Origin: Pseudomonadota bacterium
GTDB lineage: Bacteria > Desulfobacterota > Desulfovibrionia > Desulfovibrionales > Desulfovibrionaceae
Assembly (NCBI GenBank): GCA_023438245.1
Contig: JAEXRD010000124.1
Location: 1 to 18,182, forward strand
Direction of reading: 5' to 3'
DNA: 18,182 nt
Each line of letters begins with the position of its first letter. Position 1 is the first letter of the stretch. A program made the position numbers and the translations under genes. Below the pieces are notes generated by a model. That model saw only the letters and a program-made list of their open reading frames with translations. It did no database searches and was not told the origin of the DNA. Below, one piece after another: positions 13,272-18,182 of the stretch.

Positions 13272-13315
13272 CGGGCCGGGCCTCGGTTATGACGGGGTCC
13301 GGCCCGTTTCTATTT
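13272..13315 (+). terminator. DUF169 gene terminator
   Basis: CGGGCCGG (13272-13279) pairs perfectly with CCGGCCCG (13299-13306), followed by TTTCTATTT. It lies 25 bases after the DUF169 stop. The T-rich tail contains the stop codon of the convergent lipoprotein gene (13310-13312). Confidence 0.75.
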
Positions 13316-13531
13316 GTGCGGGCCCGGGCCGCCGCCGTGGCTGGGGCTGGGGCCGGAGCCGGACTGGGCGCTGGGTGATTTGGCGTGGTCGTGCCCCTCG
13401 GAGTGCGCCGCGCCGTCCAGTGCGGCCCGCGACGACTTGTCCGGCTCGGTGGCCTGCTTCTGGCCGGTTCCGGCGGCGCAGCCGGAGAGCAGCAGGAGGA
13501 GGGTCAGGGACGCCGCTGCGATCTTGCTCAT
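13310..13531 (-). CDS. small lipoprotein with His-rich, Gly/Pro-rich tail
   Basis: The 73-residue precursor has a type II signal peptide: MSKIAAASLTLLLLLSGC, with lipobox LSGC and acylated Cys18. The mature part of about 56 residues is low in complexity, with EGHDHAKS (45-52) and an SPSHGGGPGPHK end. The histidines could bind metal ions, but no fold is evident. The start at 13531 is chosen because AAGGAG lies 6 bases upstream and the signal peptide begins there; the frame extends upstream without signals. Probably anchored on the periplasmic face of a membrane. It is convergent with the DUF169 gene and divergent from malate dehydrogenase. Real but of unknown function; low-complexity mature sequence lowers confidence. 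Confidence 0.72.
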   Translation of the reverse strand: MSKIAAASLTLLLLLSGCAAGTGQKQATEPDKSSRAALDGAAHSEGHDHAKSPSAQSGSGPSPSHGGGPGPHK

Positions 13532-13557
13532 GCGATGCTCCTTGGCTGGAGGGCGGG

Positions 13558-13577
13558 ATGTGTTCCCCGATACACAT
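13558..13577. promoter_or_regulatory. inverted repeat upstream of the lipoprotein gene
   Basis: ATGTGT (13558-13563), 8 bases, ACACAT (13572-13577) is a perfect 6-bp dyad about 27 bases before the lipoprotein ATG and about 27 bases from the mdh -35 box. It resembles the two-half-site layout of dimeric regulators, without matching a site I can name. Confidence 0.35.
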
Positions 13578-13603
13578 GGTTCCGCCATTCTCGCAAGGGC
13601 TTC

Positions 13604-13632
13604 TTGACGGCGCGGCCAAACCGGGGGACAAT
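13604..13632 (+). promoter_or_regulatory. mdh promoter
   Basis: TTGACG (13604-13609), 17 bases, GACAAT (13627-13632; 4/6). The predicted start lies just before the ribosome binding site AAAGGAG (13642-13648), giving a very short leader of about 15 bases. Confidence 0.5.
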
Positions 13633-13653
13633 TGCTGGAATAAAGGAGCGGCC

Positions 13654-14598
13654 ATGACCTTTCGCAGAAAGAAGATCACCGTCGTCGGCGCCGGCCAGGT
13701 GGGCGCCACCTGCGCGCTCATGCTGGCCCAGCGCGGCCTGGGCGATGTGGTTTTGCTGGACGTGGCCCAGGGCATGGCCCGGGGCAAGGCCCTGGACATC
13801 CTGCAGACCAGCGCGGTGGAGCTGTTCGACTCCCAGGTGCTGGGCACCAGCGACTACGCCGACACCGCGGACAGCGACGTGGTGGTGCTCACCGCGGGCA
13901 GCCCCCGCAGGCCGGGCCTGACCCGAGACGATCTGCTCTCCATCAACGCCGGGGTGGTGGCCACCTGCTGCCGCGAGATCGCGCGCACCTCGCCCCAGGC
14001 GGTGCTCATCACCGTCACCAACCCGCTGGACGCCATGACCTTCGTGGCCATGCGCGAGAGCGGATTCCCGCGCCAGCGCGTGCTGGGCATGGCGGGCGTG
14101 CTCGACAGCGCCCGGTTCCGCACCTTCGTGGCGCTGGAACTTTCCGTCAGCGTGCGCGACGTGCAGGCCCTGGTCATGGGCGGCCACGGCGACAGCATGG
14201 TGCCCATGCCGCGCCACTGCTACGTGGGCGGGGTGCCGCTGACCGAGCTGCTGCCCCCGGAGCGCGTGGAGGCCCTGGTGGAGCGCGCCCGGCGCGGCGG
14301 CGACGAGATCGTGAAGCTTTTGGAGACCGGCTCGGCCTTCTACGCCCCGGCGGCCAGCATCGTGCAGATGGCCGAGGCCATCCTGCGCGACCAGCGCCGC
14401 GTGCTGCCCGCCGCGGCCCTGCTTGAGGGCGAGTACGGCGTGTCCGGCCTGTTCGTGGGCGTGCCCTGCGTGCTGGGCGGCGCCGGGCTGGAGCGCGTGT
14501 GCGAGATCGCCCTGGACGAGCGCGAGCGCGCGGCCTTCGAGAATTCCGTGAACCGGGTGCGCCAGCTGCTGGCCGACCTGGAGCGCCTGGGGCTGTAG
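13654..14598 (+). CDS. mdh: NAD-dependent malate dehydrogenase, LDH-type
   Basis: The 314-residue product belongs to the lactate/malate dehydrogenase superfamily and should interconvert malate and oxaloacetate with NAD(H) in the cytoplasm. Seen: the Rossmann loop VVGAGQVGATCA (10-21), Asp36 closing the nucleotide site (VVLLD), the substrate loop AGSPRRPGLTRDDLL (81-95) with Arg85/Arg86 and Arg91, TNPLDAMT (122-129), D151-S-A-R154, and catalytic His178 in GGHGDSMVP. Arg in the PRRPG loop, where lactate dehydrogenases carry Gln, supports malate as substrate. ATG start with AAAGGAG 5 bases upstream. Enzymes of this branch are typically tetramers of 310-320 residues, as here. The kinase gene follows after 4 bases. 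Confidence 0.92.
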   Translation: MTFRRKKITVVGAGQVGATCALMLAQRGLGDVVLLDVAQGMARGKALDILQTSAVELFDSQVLGTSDYADTADSDVVVLTAGSPRRPGLTRDDLLSINAGVVATCCREIARTSPQAVLITVTNPLDAMTFVAMRESGFPRQRVLGMAGVLDSARFRTFVALELSVSVRDVQALVMGGHGDSMVPMPRHCYVGGVPLTELLPPERVEALVERARRGGDEIVKLLETGSAFYAPAASIVQMAEAILRDQRRVLPAAALLEGEYGVSGLFVGVPCVLGGAGLERVCEIALDERERAAFENSVNRVRQLLADLERLGL

Positions 14599-14602
14599 CG
14601 CA

Positions 14603-17600
14603 ATGCCGAGGGCGCGCAGGATTCTGGCCGTGCTGGCCCGCCAGCTGCTGGCGCTGGGCCTGGTGCTGGGACTGGCGCTGGCCCTGGCCGCGCCCGCCCA
14701 AGCGGAGCGCCCGCGCAAGAGCGTGCTCTATTTCAACTCCTATCACAACGGCTACGCCTGGAGCGACGACATCCTCCAGGGCATCCGCTCCTTTTTCAAC
14801 GAGTCCAGCTACCTGGTCGACCTGCAGATCGAGTACATGGACACCAAGCGCTTCGCCACGGGGGACCTGGAAAAGACCCTGTTCGAGTTCTACCGCGAGA
14901 AGTTCCGGGGCGCCAAGTTCGACCTGGTCTTGGCCAGCGACGACTACGCCTACAATTTCCTGCTCGACCACCAAAACGAGCTGATCCCCGGCGTTCCGCT
15001 GGTGTTCTGCGGCGTCAACGACTTCCGGCCCCAGCGCCTGGCCGGGCGCGACAACATCACCGGCGTGGTGGAGAACGTCGATTTCGAGAGCACCTTCCGC
15101 CTGGCCGCCAGGCTGCACCCGGACAAGGGCAGGATGCTGGTCATCGGCGACCAGTCCGTCACCGGCAAGGCCATCCAGCGCCAGATCCGCGAGGTGGCCC
15201 CCAGGGTCTCCGGCATCCTGGACTTCGAGTACTGGGACGACATGTCCCTGGCGGAGATTCTGGAGCGCCTGCGCACCCTGCCCAAGGACACCATGGTGTT
15301 CCTCATCCCGGTGTACCTGGAGCACGAGGGCAAGATGTACACCGCCGACGAGGTGCTCTCGCTGGTCTCGGAGACGGTGCTGCTGCCCACGTACAGCTGC
15401 TGGCGCTTCCTTTTGGGGCACGGCTGCGTGGGCGGGCGGCTGCACAGCGGCGTGGACCACGGGCGCATGGCGGCCAAGCTGGCGGTGCGCATCCTCTCCG
15501 GAGAGAAGCCCAGCCGCATCCCCATCGTGGACCACTTCGACGACCCCTACGCCTTCGACTACGTGGTGCTGCGCAAGCTGGGCGTGCCCCTGGGCGATTT
15601 GCCGCAGGGCAGCGAGATCATCAACGAGCCCTACGCCTTCTACACCATCAACAAGGGCCTGTTCTGGACCATCATCGGCTCGCTGGCCATCCTGGTGTTC
15701 ATCCTGGTGCTGCTGGTCACCAGCATCGGCCAGCGCAGGCGCATCCAGGAACAGATCAACGACCAGCTCTCCTTCCTCAAGATCCTCATGGACGCCATCC
15801 CGCTGCCCATCTACTCGCTGAACCGGGGCGGCGGCTTCCTGGACTGCAACCCGGCCTTCGAGCGGCTTTTCGGCGTCACCCGCGAGGAAATCGCGGGCCG
15901 CGCGCCCGAGGCCCTGCCCGCCTTCGCCCCCGGCGACCCGGAGAGCGCCCAGGAGACCGGGGGCGGCCTGTGCGACGGCGTGGACAAGGAGCTGCTGCAA
16001 AGCCCGGGCGCGCGCGTGTACGAGTGCAGCCTGGTGGCCCCGGGCGGCGACGGGCCGCGGGCCATGATCGCCAGCAAGGCCACCTACCTGGGCGCCAAGG
16101 GCGAGATCCTGGGCCTGGTGGGCGTGCTGTCCGACGTCTCGGGCCTGAAGCGCGCCGAGGAGGAACTGCGCCAGGCCGAGGAGAAGTACCGCGGCATCTT
16201 CGAGAACTCGGTGCTGGGCATCTTCCGCGCCACGCCCCAGGGCGCCATCCTGGACGCCAACCACGCCCTGGTGGAGATGCTGGGCTATCCGGACCTGGAG
16301 GCGCTGCTCTCCGGCGGGCCGGACATCCTGCGCGAGGAGAGCGACGGCGGCTCCCACTGGCTGTCCTCGGCCCCCGGGCCCGGCGGCCACGCGGCCTACC
16401 GGCGCAAGCTGGTGCGCCACGACGGCCAGCCCATGACCGTGTTCCTGCACATCCGCGGCGTGGCCCGGGAGGACGGCGTCCTGGTGGCCTACGAGGGCAT
16501 CGTGGAGGACGTGACCCAGCGCGAGAACGCCGAGCGCGCCCTGCAGGAGAGCCAGCGCATGCTCCAGCTGGTGCTGGACACCATTCCGCAGCTGGTGGCC
16601 TGGAAGGACCGCGACCTGCGCTACCTGGGCGTGAACCGCTCGTTCATGTCCTTCTTCGGGCTGGAGGACGGCTCGCAGGTGCTGGGCCACACCGACGCCG
16701 AGCTGTTTGACGGCGCGGACTTCGCCGGACCGGCCCTGGACGCCGACGCCCTGGTGGTGGAGACCAACCAGGCCCAGTTCCGCGCCGCCTGGATGGCCGA
16801 GGACGGCCAGGGCCGGGCGGTGATCCTGGAGGTGAACCGCGTGCCCCTGCACGACGGCAAGGGTCGGGTGGTGGGCATCCTCTGCGCGGCGGAGGACGTC
16901 ACCGAGAAGCTCAACCTGGAACGCCAGCTCCTGCAGTCCCAGAAGATGGAGGCCATCGGCACGCTGGCCGGCGGCATCGCCCACGATTTCAACAACATCC
17001 TCACCAGCATCATCAATTCCGCCGAGCTTGCGCTCATGGACGCGCCCGAGGGCACGGAAATGGCCGGGGACCTCTTGCGCGTGCTGCGCGCGGGCCAGCG
17101 CGGCAGCCAGCTGGTGCGCCAGATCCTGGCCTTCAGCCGCCCCTCCCAGGCCGGATTCCAGACCGTCAACGTGGCCGAGGTGGCCCGCGAGACGCTCTCG
17201 CTGCTCTCGGCCTCGCTGCCGCGCAACATCAGCGTGCACGAGGACATCCGCATCGACCCGGCCCTGGCCCTGGCCGACCCCATCCAGCTGCACCAGGTGT
17301 TCCTGAACCTGTGCACCAACGCCTTCCAGGCCATGCGCGAGGTGGGCGGCGACCTTGCCCTGACCCTCGGCCCCGAAATGCTCGACGCCCAGGCCGCCGA
17401 GACCCTGAACATCCAGCCGGGCCGCTTCCTGCGCCTCACCATCAGCGACACCGGACCCGGCATCGACCAGGACATCCTGGACAAGATCTTCGACCCCTTC
17501 TTCACCACCAAGGGCAAGGGCGAGGGCACGGGCCTGGGCCTGGCCGTGGTGCTCGGCATCATCAAGGCCCACAAGGGCGCGGTCGCCGTGTCCAGCATTC

Positions 17601-18061
17601 CCTGGGAGCGCACCACCTTCGACATCTACCTGCCCATGCTGGAGCGCGCCCAGGACGAGGACGACGCCGAGGCCGAGCAGGTGCGCCGAGGCCGGGGCCG
17701 CGTGCTGTTCGTGGAGGACGACCAGGACCAGCTGGCCACCATCCCGCGCGTGCTGGGCAGGCTGGGCTACGAGGTCACGGGGCGCTCCACCGCAGCCGAG
17801 GCCCTGCGCGCCCTGGACGTGGGCGGCGCGGCCTTCGACGTGGTGCTGACCGACTTCGACATGCCCGGCGTCAACGGCGTGGAGTTCGCGCGCAGGCTCA
17901 TGACCGCGCGGCCCGGCCTGCCCGTCATCCTGGTTTCCGGGCGGCTGCACACCGGAGAAATCCCCCAGGACATGCCGCCCAACATCCTCAAGGTGCTGGC
18001 CAAGCCCTACAGCCAGGGCGCGCTGTCCGAAGCTCTGCGGGAAATTCTCGGCGGAGCTTAG
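14603..18061 (+). CDS. membrane hybrid sensor kinase with periplasmic binding-protein-like domain
   Basis: The 1152-residue protein starts with a signal peptide (1-34, cleavage likely after APAQA). A periplasmic domain of the ABC-substrate-binding type follows (about 38-345: SVLYFNSYHNGYAWSDDI, VPLVFCGVND, HSGVDHGRMAAKLA), then a membrane helix (354-374). The cytoplasm holds three PAS domains (about 390-515, 525-640, 650-768), HisKA with His794 in GGIAHDFNN, an HATPase (N906 in LCTNAFQAM, D949-TGPGI, GEGTGLGL) and a C-terminal receiver (acidic E1038-D1039-D1040, D1084 in VLTDFDMPG, S1112, K1134). It should sense a small ligand outside and relay phosphate to its own receiver and an unseen partner. 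The ATG lies 4 bases after mdh with only a weak ribosome binding site, suggesting coupling. The start is supported by the signal peptide. Confidence 0.93.
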   Translation: MPRARRILAVLARQLLALGLVLGLALALAAPAQAERPRKSVLYFNSYHNGYAWSDDILQGIRSFFNESSYLVDLQIEYMDTKRFATGDLEKTLFEFYREKFRGAKFDLVLASDDYAYNFLLDHQNELIPGVPLVFCGVNDFRPQRLAGRDNITGVVENVDFESTFRLAARLHPDKGRMLVIGDQSVTGKAIQRQIREVAPRVSGILDFEYWDDMSLAEILERLRTLPKDTMVFLIPVYLEHEGKMYTADEVLSLVSETVLLPTYSCWRFLLGHGCVGGRLHSGVDHGRMAAKLAVRILSGEKPSRIPIVDHFDDPYAFDYVVLRKLGVPLGDLPQGSEIINEPYAFYTINKGLFWTIIGSLAILVFILVLLVTSIGQRRRIQEQINDQLSFLKILMDAIPLPIYSLNRGGGFLDCNPAFERLFGVTREEIAGRAPEALPAFAPGDPESAQETGGGLCDGVDKELLQSPGARVYECSLVAPGGDGPRAMIASKATYLGAKGEILGLVGVLSDVSGLKRAEEELRQAEEKYRGIFENSVLGIFRATPQGAILDANHALVEMLGYPDLEALLSGGPDILREESDGGSHWLSSAPGPGGHAAYRRKLVRHDGQPMTVFLHIRGVAREDGVLVAYEGIVEDVTQRENAERALQESQRMLQLVLDTIPQLVAWKDRDLRYLGVNRSFMSFFGLEDGSQVLGHTDAELFDGADFAGPALDADALVVETNQAQFRAAWMAEDGQGRAVILEVNRVPLHDGKGRVVGILCAAEDVTEKLNLERQLLQSQKMEAIGTLAGGIAHDFNNILTSIINSAELALMDAPEGTEMAGDLLRVLRAGQRGSQLVRQILAFSRPSQAGFQTVNVAEVARETLSLLSASLPRNISVHEDIRIDPALALADPIQLHQVFLNLCTNAFQAMREVGGDLALTLGPEMLDAQAAETLNIQPGRFLRLTISDTGPGIDQDILDKIFDPFFTTKGKGEGTGLGLAVVLGIIKAHKGAVAVSSIPWERTTFDIYLPMLERAQDEDDAEAEQVRRGRGRVLFVEDDQDQLATIPRVLGRLGYEVTGRSTAAEALRALDVGGAAFDVVLTDFDMPGVNGVEFARRLMTARPGLPVILVSGRLHTGEIPQDMPPNILKVLAKPYSQGALSEALREILGGA

Positions 18062-18066
18062 GGGCT

Positions 18067-18164
18067 GGGGGGGCTGCCCCGCGAAGCGCCTTTTGCCCCC
18101 TGGCTTTGTCAGTCTGTCGCGGGGGGCTTAGGGGGGGCTGCCCCGCGCAGCGCCTTTTGCCCCC
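18067..18164. repeat. two near-identical G/C-rich direct repeats
   Basis: Two 34-base copies (18067-18100 and 18131-18164) differ at one base: seven Gs, CTGCCCC, GCG(A/C)AGCGCC, TTTTGCCCCC. Within each, the leading Gs can pair with the closing Cs. Thirty bases separate the copies, and CTTA also precedes both (more distantly in copy 1). They follow the kinase stop at once and may act in transcript ending or be copies of a dispersed genomic repeat. The rest of the tail to 18182 holds no gene. Confidence 0.8.
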
Positions 18165-18182
18165 GGGGGTCGGGAGGGAGTG

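Noticed and set aside
14174..17950. 1258-residue open frame on the minus strand
   Set aside because: Antisense to mdh and the hybrid kinase, whose motifs are clear; composition is typical of a GC-rich shadow.
1..18182. CRISPR array, tRNA, rRNA, integrase, transposase or attachment site
   Set aside because: No spaced repeat series, cloverleaf, rRNA segment or mobile-element protein motif was found by eye; the only repeats are the two copies at the end and the 12-base duplication.

Overview
The window is very GC-rich and densely coded, with almost all third positions G or C. Its gene content points to a high-GC member of the Desulfovibrionales or a related deltaproteobacterial lineage: a DUF169 protein, a stand-alone YcaO protein, an HDOD/degenerate-EAL signalling protein, LDH-type malate dehydrogenase, large hybrid kinases and short RdgC-like proteins. 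This placement is inference from gene families. No rRNA, tRNA, CRISPR array, integrase or insertion sequence was seen, and no gene-free stretch exceeds about 300 bases. The first ~36 bases are G/C homopolymers that look like a contig edge or artefact.

Layout. 43-534 (+) is an unrecognised ORF, possibly 5'-truncated. 569-2278 (-) is a YcaO-domain protein with its own promoter. 2423-3061 (-) is a small two-helix membrane protein, divergent from an ABM-fold monooxygenase (3189-3488, +). 5301-3496 (-) is a tight three-gene operon: a short RdgC N-terminal-type protein (GTG start), a protein resembling the RdgC C-terminal half, and an SGNH/GDSL hydrolase. Divergent from it is infA (IF-1) with a clear terminator, then a cold-shock protein. 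11037-6198 (-) is a four-gene same-strand run with gaps of 10-31 bases: HDOD/degenerate-EAL protein, REC-PAS-PAS-histidine kinase, umuD and umuC. umuD also has its own apparently leaderless promoter overlapping the kinase stop codon. 11149-11394 (-) is a small unknown gene divergent from a TTG-started metallo-beta-lactamase-fold hydrolase (11558-12304, +). Then follow a strong hairpin in an AT-rich patch, a DUF169 protein (12458-13246, +), a terminator, a small His-rich lipoprotein (13310-13531, -), malate dehydrogenase (13654-14598, +) and, 4 bases later, a 1152-residue membrane hybrid histidine kinase (14603-18061, +). The window ends with two near-identical G/C-rich repeats.

How genes work together. 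The umu pair forms an error-prone DNA repair cassette. The split RdgC pair is probably a DNA-binding recombination modulator made from two polypeptides. infA and the cold-shock gene are housekeeping genes for translation and RNA handling. The HDOD/EAL protein and REC-kinase look like a signalling pair. Coupling of malate dehydrogenase with a periplasmic-binding-protein-type sensor kinase suggests, without proving, a link between C4 metabolism and sensing. No known defence or biosynthetic island is evident. The least familiar items are the split RdgC, the lone YcaO with an altered third motif, the metallo-hydrolase lacking the usual bridging Asp next to the Cys-rich DUF169 protein, and several promoter-overlapping dyads.
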